A stretch of DNA of 24,507 nt, from NCBI GenBank assembly GCA_964581455.1, contig CAZOOT010000038.1, positions 1 to 24,507 on the forward strand, read 5' to 3'. The stretch is from VBAS01 sp964581455 (GTDB lineage: Bacteria; Bacteroidota; Bacteroidia; Chitinophagales; Chitinophagaceae). Each line of letters begins with the position of its first letter. Positions within the stretch are counted from its first letter, which is position 1. A program made the translations under genes and the position numbers. Under the pieces are notes generated by a model. It worked only from the letters and a program-made list of their open reading frames with translations, was not told the DNA's origin and searched no databases. Of this stretch, positions 1 through 6,689 are shown piece by piece.

Positions 1-161
1 CCTTTTATTAGAGCTGCGAAGCTACTGGAAAACAGTCATTCAGCAAAAGATGAACTGAGAGCAGAACCCTGAAAGGAGCGCCTCAACTGGGTTAAATCAA
101 GGCTTAAAAGCTGGTAAACAAAAACTATTTAGCTTTATGAAAACCAATATGGTTGTGGTTT

Positions 162-182
162 CCACATACTGTGGGGATTTTT
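162..182 (+). terminator. Weak hairpin terminator upstream of rpmB
   Basis: The arms CCACA (162-166) and TGTGG (170-174) close a 3-base loop. They are followed by GGA and five T (178-182). The stem is short, so this is only a possible terminator of whatever lies upstream. It sits about 50 bases before the rpmB promoter box. Confidence 0.35.
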
Positions 183-227
183 GCTAAAAAAAGCTGATTT
201 ATTACTCAATAATTAACTGTCAAACCC

Positions 228-235
228 TACCTTTG
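228..235 (+). promoter_or_regulatory. Bacteroidota -7 box (TACCTTTG) for rpmB
   Basis: TACCTTTG is an exact match to the Bacteroidota primary-sigma -7 consensus TAnnTTTG. It ends 23 bases before the rpmB ATG, which implies a short leader. I do not see a clear TTTG at -33. This would drive the rpmB-rpmG-DUF4295 unit. Confidence 0.6.
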
Positions 236-258
236 CCATCCAAAATTTTTTGAAAGTT

Positions 259-495
259 ATGGCTAGAGTATGTCAGGTTACAGGAAAAGTGCCGATGACC
301 GGAAATAAGGTTTCGCATTCAAATATTAAGACCAAGCGTCGTTTTTTGCCCAATTTACAAACCAAAAGGTTTTTTATTGCAGAAGAAGATAAATGGATCA
401 CTTTAAAATTGTCTGCAGAAGGAATCCGCACTATAAATAAAAATGGACTTTATACAGTAATAAAGAGCCTTAGAAAAAAAGGTCAGCACATTTAA
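259..495 (+). CDS. rpmB: 50S ribosomal protein L28 (bL28)
   Basis: The product is the large-subunit ribosomal protein bL28, 78 residues, a normal length for this phylum. It opens MARVCQVTGK and contains the family signature NKVSHSNIKTKRRF, followed by LQTKRFF and EEDKWITLK. The start is placed at the ATG at 259. The in-frame TTG nine bases earlier would add three residues that precede the universal MxRxCxxTGK opening, so I reject it. The gene is first of three small co-directional genes (rpmB, rpmG, DUF4295), an arrangement known across Bacteroidota, and has a -7 box just upstream. Identity is secure from sequence. Confidence 0.97.
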   Translation: MARVCQVTGKVPMTGNKVSHSNIKTKRRFLPNLQTKRFFIAEEDKWITLKLSAEGIRTINKNGLYTVIKSLRKKGQHI

Positions 496-541
496 TCTTT
501 GCGAAAAGCAAAGTGTAAAATGGTAATTAAAAAAATATAAA

Positions 542-724
542 ATGGCAAAGAAAGGTAATAGGGTACAGGTTATTTTAGAATGTACCGAACATAAAACCAG
601 CGGGCTACCAGGCACCAGCCGCTACATTACAAAAAAGAACAAGAAGAACAATCCTGAAAGAATGGAATTGAAAAAATTCAACCCCATTTTGAAAAAGGTA
701 ACTCTGCATAAAGAAATAAAATAA
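542..724 (+). CDS. rpmG: 50S ribosomal protein L33 (bL33)
   Basis: The product is the large-subunit protein bL33, 60 residues, the usual length. Family features visible are VQVILECTEHK near the N-terminus, SRYITKKNKKN in the middle and RMELKKFNPILKKVTLHKE at the end. Only one cysteine is present, so this is the form without the four-cysteine zinc site. The ATG at 542 follows an A-rich stretch with no Shine-Dalgarno sequence, normal for Bacteroidota. It lies 46 bases after rpmB and is probably co-transcribed with it. Confidence 0.97.
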   Translation: MAKKGNRVQVILECTEHKTSGLPGTSRYITKKNKKNNPERMELKKFNPILKKVTLHKEIK

Positions 725-808
725 TTTGGGAATGTGAGGATATGGAGATTTAGGGATGATCTGCATTATCACATTATCTAAACATCAAATTTTCAATTTA
801 GTAATATC

Positions 809-982
809 ATGGCAAAAGCAGCAAAAACAGCGATCAAGACCAAGGACCAGAAAGCAGCTTCTGAAGCAAAAAACTGGAGTAAAGTTATTAAGCCAATTCG
901 TAGTCCAAAAACAGGTGCTTATACTTTTAAAGAGGCAATCGTTCACAAAGACAAAGTGAAAGAATTTCTGGCTAATAAATAA
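809..982 (+). CDS. DUF4295 family small basic protein (probable Bacteroidota ribosomal protein)
   Basis: This is a 57-residue lysine-rich protein starting MAKAAKTAIKTKDQKAAS. Its C-terminal half holds IRSPKTGAYTFKEAIV and a closing KVKEFLANK, the hallmark of DUF4295, a family restricted to Bacteroidota and usually encoded right after rpmB and rpmG. The position here, 84 bases after rpmG, fits. From memory, DUF4295 proteins were seen as an extra large-subunit protein (bL38) in the Flavobacterium johnsoniae ribosome; I am not certain of that assignment. The basic composition and the ribosomal neighbours support a ribosome role. A strong hairpin terminator follows directly. Confidence 0.9.
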   Translation: MAKAAKTAIKTKDQKAASEAKNWSKVIKPIRSPKTGAYTFKEAIVHKDKVKEFLANK

Positions 983-1015
983 TTCGGTCATTTTCCTGAA
1001 AAGGAATCTGATAAT

Positions 1016-1046
1016 AGCTGTCACTTTCAATGTGATGGCTTTTTTT
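1016..1046 (+). terminator. Intrinsic terminator of the rpmB-rpmG-DUF4295 unit
   Basis: The arms AGCTGTCAC (1016-1024) and GTGATGGCT (1032-1040) form nine pairs, two of them G-U, around the 7-base loop TTTCAAT. A run of seven T (1040-1046) follows. It ends the ribosomal-protein unit 34 bases after the DUF4295 stop codon. Confidence 0.8.
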
Positions 1047-1053
1047 ATTTTTG
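1046..1053 (+). promoter_or_regulatory. -7 box (TATTTTTG) for ftsY, overlapping the terminator tail
   Basis: TATTTTTG matches TAnnTTTG exactly and ends 27 bases before the ftsY ATG. It is embedded in the T-rich tail of the preceding terminator, so it could match by chance in T-rich DNA. No clear -33 element is visible. Confidence 0.4.
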
Positions 1054-1080
1054 ACTTTAAGATTTTCAATTTTTTTAACT

Positions 1081-2046
1081 ATGGGATTTTTTAATAAACT
1101 ATTTGGAAAAAAAGAAAAAGAAAGCCTTGATCAGGGTTTGCAAAAAACCAAAGCGGGATTTCTGTCAAAGGTTTCAAAAGCAATAGCCGGAAAAAGTACG
1201 GTAGATGAAGAAGTGCTGGATAATCTTGAAGAGGCCCTTGTATCAGCAGATGTAGGAGTGGATACAACAATTCTGATCATTGAAAAAGTAGAAGCAAGAG
1301 TTGCAAGGGACAAATACATCGGAACAGATGAATTAAATAAAATATTACAGGAAGAAATTGAGGACTTATTAGTAGATGCACCTTCTTCCAATTCTTATGC
1401 ATTTAATACAGAGCTTCCGTCAAAACCTTATGTAATACTGGTAGTTGGTGTAAATGGTGTCGGCAAAACAACCACAATCGGAAAACTGGCATATAATTTT
1501 AAACAGGCAGGAAAAGATGTTTTACTTGGAGCTGCAGATACTTTTCGTGCTGCAGCAGTTGATCAATTGACCATCTGGAGTGAAAAAGTAGGCGTGCCAA
1601 TTATTAAACAAGCAATGGGGAGCGATCCGGCAGCAGTAGCTTTTGATACTGTTCAAAGTGCGGTAGCAAAAAAATGCGATGTAGTGCTTATTGATACAGC
1701 AGGAAGACTTCATAACAAAGCACACCTGATGGATGAACTGGGAAAAATAAAAAGATCAGTACAAAAGTTTATTCCAGATGCACCACATGAAGTTCTTTTG
1801 GTATTGGATGGAAGTACTGGTCAGAATGCATTGGAACAAGCCAAACATTTTATAGCAACTACAGATGTTTCAGCAATTGCCGTAACCAAATTAGATGGTA
1901 CTGCAAAGGGCGGCATTGTTCTTGCCATTGCCAGTCAATTTAAAATTCCTGTAAAATTTATTGGTGTTGGTGAAAAGATGGACGACTTAATAGTGTTTAA
2001 TAAGCATGAATTTGTAGATAGTCTTTTCAAGCTGAAGGAGGATTAA
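1081..2046 (+). CDS. ftsY: Signal recognition particle receptor FtsY
   Basis: FtsY is the membrane-associated SRP receptor GTPase that docks ribosome-nascent chain complexes at the translocon. The 321-residue protein has a very short N-terminal acidic/basic region instead of the long A domain of E. coli, then the NG domain. Motifs visible: G1 loop GVNGVGKTTT (residues 123-132), the ADTFRAAAVDQL segment, DTAGR (205-209), TKLDGTAKGG (from 269) and a C-terminal GVGEKMDDL. The start is the ATG at 1081, giving MGFFNKLFGKKEKE, an amphipathic opening common in FtsY. A TTG 30 bases upstream falls in the terminator/promoter region and is rejected. The G motifs separate it from Ffh, which would also carry an M domain. 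Confidence 0.97.
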   Translation: MGFFNKLFGKKEKESLDQGLQKTKAGFLSKVSKAIAGKSTVDEEVLDNLEEALVSADVGVDTTILIIEKVEARVARDKYIGTDELNKILQEEIEDLLVDAPSSNSYAFNTELPSKPYVILVVGVNGVGKTTTIGKLAYNFKQAGKDVLLGAADTFRAAAVDQLTIWSEKVGVPIIKQAMGSDPAAVAFDTVQSAVAKKCDVVLIDTAGRLHNKAHLMDELGKIKRSVQKFIPDAPHEVLLVLDGSTGQNALEQAKHFIATTDVSAIAVTKLDGTAKGGIVLAIASQFKIPVKFIGVGEKMDDLIVFNKHEFVDSLFKLKED

Positions 2047-2238
2047 AGAGTTGTTTTTAAAATATTTATAAAGAATCTCCACATAATAAGTCAGAAAAAA
2101 TAGATTAATTTCTCTTTTTTTTAAAATTGAGTATAATTATAACATGATTGTATTCAATTAGTTGCACCCCACAAAATATCGGAGTTTATCAGCTTGTTAA
2201 CATTTTAGTTTCATAAAGTACTGAATTAGGAATCTACC

Positions 2239-2246
2239 TAAATTTG
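2239..2246 (+). promoter_or_regulatory. -7 box (TAAATTTG) upstream of the TonB-dependent receptor
   Basis: TAAATTTG matches TAnnTTTG exactly and ends 50 bases before the receptor ATG at 2297. The remainder of the 2047-2296 gap is AT-rich, and I find no strong hairpin, RNA gene or ORF in it. Confidence 0.5.
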
Positions 2247-2296
2247 GTATCAGGGAATTTGTCTAACTCTAAATTTTAATTAAAACTAACAATTGT

Positions 2297-3409
2297 ATGA
2301 GAAAAATTTTTCGAATGAAAAGTGTAATGCTATTGCTTACACTTTTTTCTTTTTCAAATCTGTTTGCTCAACAAGCAACAATTTCTGGAAAAGTTACCGG
2401 AACCGATGGTAAACCGCTTAGTGGAATTTCAGTTGTTGTAGAAGGTACGGGTACGGGTACTCAAACTGACAACGAAGGAAAATATTCAATCAGCGTAAAG
2501 ATGGGAAGACAAACCATTACCGTTTCTTCTGTAGGATTTGCTTCACAGTCAAGAAGCATAAATGTTACAGGTAACCAAACTGCAGACTTTTTTATGCTAG
2601 AATCTGCAAGTAGTTTGGAAAACGTTACTATTTCAGTTGGTTCCCGTTCTTTACAAAGAACATCGGTGGGCACACCGCTTCCTGTGGATATTCTTTCTTC
2701 TCAGGATCTAAAAAATACTGCCCAAACGACTTTCGACAAACAATTGCAATATCGTGTACCATCATTTAATACTATCAACACCCCGGTAAATGATGCTACG
2801 ACTTTATTGGATCCTTATGAGATCAGGAATCTTGGACCAAGTCGTACTTTGATTCTCATAAATGGTAAAAGAAAAAATCTTAGTTCCTTGTTATATGTAC
2901 AGTTTGCTCCTGGTAGAGGAGAAACCGGGGCAGATCTTTCTGCAATTCCGATTGATGCAATTAAACGGGTAGAGATTTTAAGAGACGGTGCTTCTGCTCA
3001 ATATGGTTCTGATGCGATAGCTGGTGTAATGAACGTTATTTTAAAAGACAGATACCAATACAGTACATTAACCTTTAATGGTGGAGTAACAGGTAAAGGT
3101 GATGGCGGGAATTACGGAATAGCTTACAATGGAGGTTCCAATATTGGTGACAAAGGATTTGTAAATTATACTGTAGATTTCAGTCAACAGAATAATGCTA
3201 TTCGTTCCGGAATAATACATCGGCCTACTGAGAAAGCAATTTTTGGCGGATCGCCTGCTTCTGATGCAGCAATTGATGCTTATCTTAACAGATTTCCTAC
3301 TGGTAATAATTTAAATGGACCGGAGAAATTTCTGCTGCTAAGTTTAATGTTAACTATGGCATACCTGTTGGAGAAACAGCGCAGTTTTATGGAAACGCAG
3401 CATATGTAA
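2297..3409 (+). CDS. TonB-dependent receptor, N-terminal fragment (frameshifted)
   Basis: This is the first part of an outer-membrane, TonB-energised uptake receptor. A signal peptide ends near residue 24 (LFSFSNLFAQ). It is followed by a carboxypeptidase-regulatory-like beta-sandwich (about 26-105, ISGKVTGTDGKPLSGISVVV) and the plug domain (about 115-250, with IPIDAIKRVEILRDGASAQY and GSDAIAGVMNVILK), then the first barrel strands. The reading is normal up to about residue 343. The last 26 residues are out of frame and read through to a stop at 3409. Homologous sequence continues in the -1 frame from about 3328. Read together the two parts give a receptor of about 919 residues, typical for the family. 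No SusD partner is nearby, so the ligand is unknown. Expression of a working receptor depends on the frameshift being a sequence error or bypassed. Confidence 0.85.
   Translation: MRKIFRMKSVMLLLTLFSFSNLFAQQATISGKVTGTDGKPLSGISVVVEGTGTGTQTDNEGKYSISVKMGRQTITVSSVGFASQSRSINVTGNQTADFFMLESASSLENVTISVGSRSLQRTSVGTPLPVDILSSQDLKNTAQTTFDKQLQYRVPSFNTINTPVNDATTLLDPYEIRNLGPSRTLILINGKRKNLSSLLYVQFAPGRGETGADLSAIPIDAIKRVEILRDGASAQYGSDAIAGVMNVILKDRYQYSTLTFNGGVTGKGDGGNYGIAYNGGSNIGDKGFVNYTVDFSQQNNAIRSGIIHRPTEKAIFGGSPASDAAIDAYLNRFPTGNNLNGPEKFLLLSLMLTMAYLLEKQRSFMETQHM
3322..3332 (+). other. Frameshift point inside the TonB-dependent receptor gene
   Basis: The first frame reads ...NLNGPEK and then becomes nonsense. 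The other frame resumes as ISAAKFNVNYG with normal receptor composition. Adding one A to the AAA run at 3326-3328 restores a continuous PEKISAAKF. The event therefore looks like a single-base deletion in a short homopolymer, either real or a sequencing or assembly error. Confidence 0.8.
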
Positions 3410-5055
3410 CAAAAAAAGTTATAAGTAATGCAAATTTCCGAACACCATACTGGAGAACTGATGCGGGATTATTACACACAAGAATTCCCGGCGCACCTAA
3501 TTATACAGGTGGAAATGATCCCTTATATGAAGGTTATATTGGTTATATGCCAACATTCGAGGGAGACCTTATAGATAATAACTTAACGGTTGGTTTCAAA
3601 AATGTAAGAAACGGTTGGACACATGATATCAGTTTTACTTCAGGATTTAACAGGCAGGACTATACTGTTGATAATACAGTGAATCGTTCTTTAGGTACTG
3701 CCAGTCCCACTAACTTCAAACCCGGCGGATTTAGTTTCCAGCATACTGTTGGTAACTATGATGCATCAAAAGCAATTACAGATAATTTCAGTCTGGCATT
3801 TGGTACGGAGGTTAGAAAAGAAACCTATACCATTATTGCCGGCGATACTGCTTCTTATTCAGGCGAAGGTGCAAATTCATTCCCTGGTATCCGTGCAGAA
3901 AATGGAAGAACAAACAGCCGCTATAATTTCGGTGCTTACGTAGATGCCACTTATGATATTAATGAAGATTTTCTTATCAATGGTGCAATGCGTGCCGAAA
4001 ACTATAGTGATTTTGGCGGTGCCTTTGTATGGAAAATTTCTACCCGTTATAAAATTGCAGGAAATAAAGCAGTAATAAGAGCATCGGCTTCAAATGGTTT
4101 CAGAGCTCCTACATTACATCAGATCTATGCACAATCTACGCAAGCTTCTTTTGTTGGTGGAGTTGTTCAGCTTTCCGGGTTATTTAATAACAGGAGCAAA
4201 CAAGCTTTTGCTTTGGGTATTCCTTTATTAAAACCGGAAGAGTCTAATAATTTCACTTTTGGAGTTGGTTTAAATCCAAATAAGAATTTCAACCTGACAT
4301 TAGACTTTTACAACATCAATATTAACGAAAGGATTGTTTATAGTTCTTCCATTTCATCAAGTGATCCGAATACTGAATTGTATAAGATATTACAAGCTGC
4401 AGGTGTTGTAAACATTCAGTTCTTTATCAATGGAATTAAGACAAAAACATCAGGACTTGACCTGGTTGCAAACTATAGAAATATCAGCCTGGGTTCGGGC
4501 AAACTTGATTTTAACTTAGCCGGAAACTATACATTGCAAAACGAGATAGTGGGTAGACCAAATGATCCTGTTGCTATTAAATCAGCAGGGTCTACCATTT
4601 TAAGTACACAGATCAAATCTTTACTGGAAGAAGGGCGTCCTGAATTTAAGGGTGTTATAGGATTTGATTATAGTCTTAAAAAGTTTGGTATAAGTTTAAA
4701 CAATACGATTTTCGGGCCTACCCGTTTCCAGGATCTGGATAATGGTGGAAGTGATATGGAAAATATCAAACAGGAATTTAAAACAGGCATTGTGACTGAT
4801 CTGAATCTTGGATACCAGTTTTCTGATAAAGTATCGTTTAATATAGCGATCAACAATTTGTTCAATGTATTACCCAAGTGGGAATTAAAAGCATTGAATT
4901 CAGCAGGTCAAACTGTTTTGAACAATACTGCTAACAGAGAGTTACTTGAAGGCTTTTTAGCATTCAGCGGTCGTTACCGTATTTTAGGATATAACGGATC
5001 TCAGTTTAGCCAATTGGGCACAATTTTCCAGGGTTCATTAGTTTTTAAATTCTAA
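3328..5055 (+). CDS. TonB-dependent receptor, C-terminal beta-barrel fragment (frameshifted)
   Basis: This is the barrel portion of the receptor begun at 2297, 575 residues in the -1 frame. It opens ISAAKFNVNYGIPVG with no start codon of its own at the junction. The first in-frame ATG is at 3547, in the middle of a barrel segment (YIGYMPTFEG), which argues against an independent gene. Typical receptor features are GFRAPTLHQIYAQ, LKPEESNNFTFGVGL, alternating-residue beta strands throughout, and the C-terminal aromatic FQGSLVFKF needed for BAM-dependent insertion. A perfect hairpin terminator follows 20 bases after the stop. An automatic annotation would probably call 3547-5055 as a separate receptor gene, which I think is wrong. 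Confidence 0.85.
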   Translation: MSAAKFNVNYGIPVGETAQFYGNAAYVTKKVISNANFRTPYWRTDAGLLHTRIPGAPNYTGGNDPLYEGYIGYMPTFEGDLIDNNLTVGFKNVRNGWTHDISFTSGFNRQDYTVDNTVNRSLGTASPTNFKPGGFSFQHTVGNYDASKAITDNFSLAFGTEVRKETYTIIAGDTASYSGEGANSFPGIRAENGRTNSRYNFGAYVDATYDINEDFLINGAMRAENYSDFGGAFVWKISTRYKIAGNKAVIRASASNGFRAPTLHQIYAQSTQASFVGGVVQLSGLFNNRSKQAFALGIPLLKPEESNNFTFGVGLNPNKNFNLTLDFYNININERIVYSSSISSSDPNTELYKILQAAGVVNIQFFINGIKTKTSGLDLVANYRNISLGSGKLDFNLAGNYTLQNEIVGRPNDPVAIKSAGSTILSTQIKSLLEEGRPEFKGVIGFDYSLKKFGISLNNTIFGPTRFQDLDNGGSDMENIKQEFKTGIVTDLNLGYQFSDKVSFNIAINNLFNVLPKWELKALNSAGQTVLNNTANRELLEGFLAFSGRYRILGYNGSQFSQLGTIFQGSLVFKF

Positions 5056-5075
5056 TTCAAAAAATATAATTTTAC

Positions 5076-5108
5076 AAAAGCTGTGGTTTAATTGCCACAG
5101 CTTTTTTT
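5076..5108 (+). terminator. Strong intrinsic terminator after the TonB-dependent receptor
   Basis: The arms AAAAGCTGTGG (5076-5086) and CCACAGCTTTT (5095-5105) form 11 perfect pairs around an 8-base loop. Seven T (5102-5108) end directly at the ATG of the next gene (5109). Confidence 0.9.
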
Positions 5109-5867
5109 ATGAGTAATATTTATAATAAATTATCTGATGTGTACGAAATGATGTACCAGACTTTCATTAATTATGATGAAGAATACATCTATTACTCAGA
5201 AATACTGAATACGAACAAATGCAAATCCCTGGTTGAGTTGGGTTGCGGAACCGGAAGTATTGCCAGCAGATTTTTAAAAAATGATTTCCACTATACTGGC
5301 CTGGATTTAAGTGAGGATATGTTGAAAATTGCCAGGGCTAAAAATACAGGAGCAGAATTTATTTGTGCTGACATGAGAAGTTTTCAATTAAACAATAAAA
5401 AAGAAGCCTGCCTCCTGGCCGGAAGAACAATTAGTTATTTAATCAGGAATCAGGATTTGATTGATTGTTTTATTTCAGTTAATAAAAATTTAGCAGAGAA
5501 CGGAATTCTAGTTTTTGATTCCATTGACGCAGATAAATTCATTCCTTCCATCAGGAATGGAAAGCAGGTACTACATCATGCAGCTTTCAATAATAGAAAA
5601 TTTCAAAGAACAAGTTTTTGGTCTTATACCGAAAATGAAAATGGTGTTTTTAACTGGAGGTCTCTTTTTTATGAAGTAAAGGAAGGCAGATTTTTGGAAA
5701 AAATTGGTGAGGATGAATCTGTAATCAGGTCTTTTTCAAAAAAGGAATTGGGTTTATTTCTTGACCAATGTAATTTCAGGGTTAAATCTATTGAAGATCG
5801 CTCATCCTATGCATTTGATACTTTTGTAATTGTAGCACAAAAAAATCCTGATCATGGCAATGTATGA
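5109..5867 (+). CDS. Class I SAM-dependent methyltransferase
   Basis: This is a 252-residue Rossmann-fold methyltransferase; the substrate is unknown. It opens with the YNKLSDVYEMMY element typical of small-molecule methyltransferases of this type. Motif I is ELGCGTGS (43-50), the acidic residue after strand beta-2 is D66 (YTGLDLSEDML), and motif II is ICADMRSF (85-92). After the core, beta-rich and charged segments follow. The start at 5109 is chosen because the conserved N-terminal segment begins there, even though the start codon touches the T-tract of the upstream terminator. Its last 14 bases overlap the next methyltransferase gene, which points to translational coupling. I see no promoter box just upstream. 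Confidence 0.85.
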   Translation: MSNIYNKLSDVYEMMYQTFINYDEEYIYYSEILNTNKCKSLVELGCGTGSIASRFLKNDFHYTGLDLSEDMLKIARAKNTGAEFICADMRSFQLNNKKEACLLAGRTISYLIRNQDLIDCFISVNKNLAENGILVFDSIDADKFIPSIRNGKQVLHHAAFNNRKFQRTSFWSYTENENGVFNWRSLFYEVKEGRFLEKIGEDESVIRSFSKKELGLFLDQCNFRVKSIEDRSSYAFDTFVIVAQKNPDHGNV

Positions 5868-6630
5868 TAATGAAAATACGGTGAAAGCTTCGTTTGATCT
5901 GAATTATATCAGCGAATATTTATTACAGGCACAATGGGCAGAATTCATTGAACTAAAAAAAGTGATCGCTGAAGTTTCTAACCGAAATAAAAGACCGGTA
6001 ACAATTCTGGACATTGGTATTGGAAACGCAAGGATACCAAAGCACCTTTGCGGTATAAAAGATATTTGGGAACAGGTGGCATATTATGACGGTACTGACA
6101 ATGCAATGGCTTGTGTGGAAATATCCAACAAGGAAATTTCCGCATTGAATATCCAGGATAAAGTAACTGCTCATTTTTTTGATGCAGCCAAATTGTCTGA
6201 ATGGAAAAAGAAACATGATATGGTCATCACCACCTGGTTTACAGCAGGAAATTTTTATCCTGATGATTTTCCATTCGATACCTATAAAGATTCAAAAGAA
6301 AGATTTGATCTTTCCACCAATAAAAAATTTACATTCATATTTAAGAATGCCTATGAGCTTTTAAATCCGGGTGGTGAAATTGTGATTGGAGCATGCTATA
6401 TAGATAATGATGCAACCAGGAAAAAACAGGAAGAATCTTATTTGAAAATGGGAATGAATATTATTACAAACGAGGAAGATTCATTTACTGCGACAAAAGA
6501 AGGATTTTGGAGCCAACGTTTCACAAAAGAAAAATTAATTAATTACCTGAGTTTTGTGAACCCCCGGAAAATATATTTTACTCCATTGGACACCTATAAT
6601 TATTCCATGCTGGTGAGGATCAGGAAATAA
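5854..6630 (+). CDS. Class I SAM-dependent methyltransferase (second of a pair)
   Basis: This 258-residue protein has a SAM-binding motif I ILDIGIGNARIP (from residue 51), an acidic post-beta-2 residue in YYDGTDNAM (D82), a FFDAAKL segment and a late LLNPGGEIVIGA motif that is standard in class I methyltransferases. The substrate is unknown. It is not a simple duplicate of the upstream methyltransferase: outside the SAM core I see little similarity, and the order MVITTWFTAGNFYPDDFPFD is peculiar to it. The start at 5854 overlaps the upstream gene by 14 bases; an ATG at 5860 is equally possible. The overlap suggests the two enzymes are made together and may act in one pathway. Confidence 0.82.
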   Translation: MAMYDNENTVKASFDLNYISEYLLQAQWAEFIELKKVIAEVSNRNKRPVTILDIGIGNARIPKHLCGIKDIWEQVAYYDGTDNAMACVEISNKEISALNIQDKVTAHFFDAAKLSEWKKKHDMVITTWFTAGNFYPDDFPFDTYKDSKERFDLSTNKKFTFIFKNAYELLNPGGEIVIGACYIDNDATRKKQEESYLKMGMNIITNEEDSFTATKEGFWSQRFTKEKLINYLSFVNPRKIYFTPLDTYNYSMLVRIRK

Positions 6631-6672
6631 GCAAATAGGTAAATGCTTCTCTTTCCAGACCCGACATACCCT

Positions 6673-6680
6673 TACCTTTG
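6673..6680 (+). promoter_or_regulatory. -7 box (TACCTTTG) for rimO
   Basis: TACCTTTG is identical to the rpmB box and matches TAnnTTTG exactly. It ends nine bases before the rimO ATG, so the transcript would have almost no leader. TTTC at 6652-6655 could serve as a weak -33 element. Confidence 0.55.
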
Positions 6681-6689
6681 CAGCCACAA

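Noticed and set aside
1..72. Open frames at the left edge (frame 1 to a stop at 70-72, frame 2 to a stop at 56-58) that might be the 3' end of a gene such as cinA, often found near rpmB.
   Set aside because: Both pieces are too short, two frames are open at once, and I recognise no family signature in either.
250..258. TTG-start extensions of rpmB (250), ftsY (1051), rimO (6678), the acyl-CoA ligase (13007), the small membrane protein (18384) and glnS (22738).
   Set aside because: Each adds non-family residues, and several overlap terminator or promoter elements. An ATG at the conserved N-terminus lies just downstream in every case.
2047..2296. Small RNA or hidden gene in the longest intergenic gap.
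   Set aside because: Only AT-rich DNA and one -7 box are visible, with no stable hairpin or coding pattern.
3322..3332. Programmed -1 frameshifting in the TonB receptor.
   Set aside because: The zero-frame codons are GAG AAA TTT CTG, so the in-frame heptamer is GAAATTT and not X-XXY-YYZ. I also see no strong downstream stem. A deletion or sequencing error is simpler.
2297..5055. SusC-type polysaccharide uptake receptor.
   Set aside because: No SusD-like gene or glycoside hydrolase is nearby, and the plug sequence resembles other TonB-dependent receptors.
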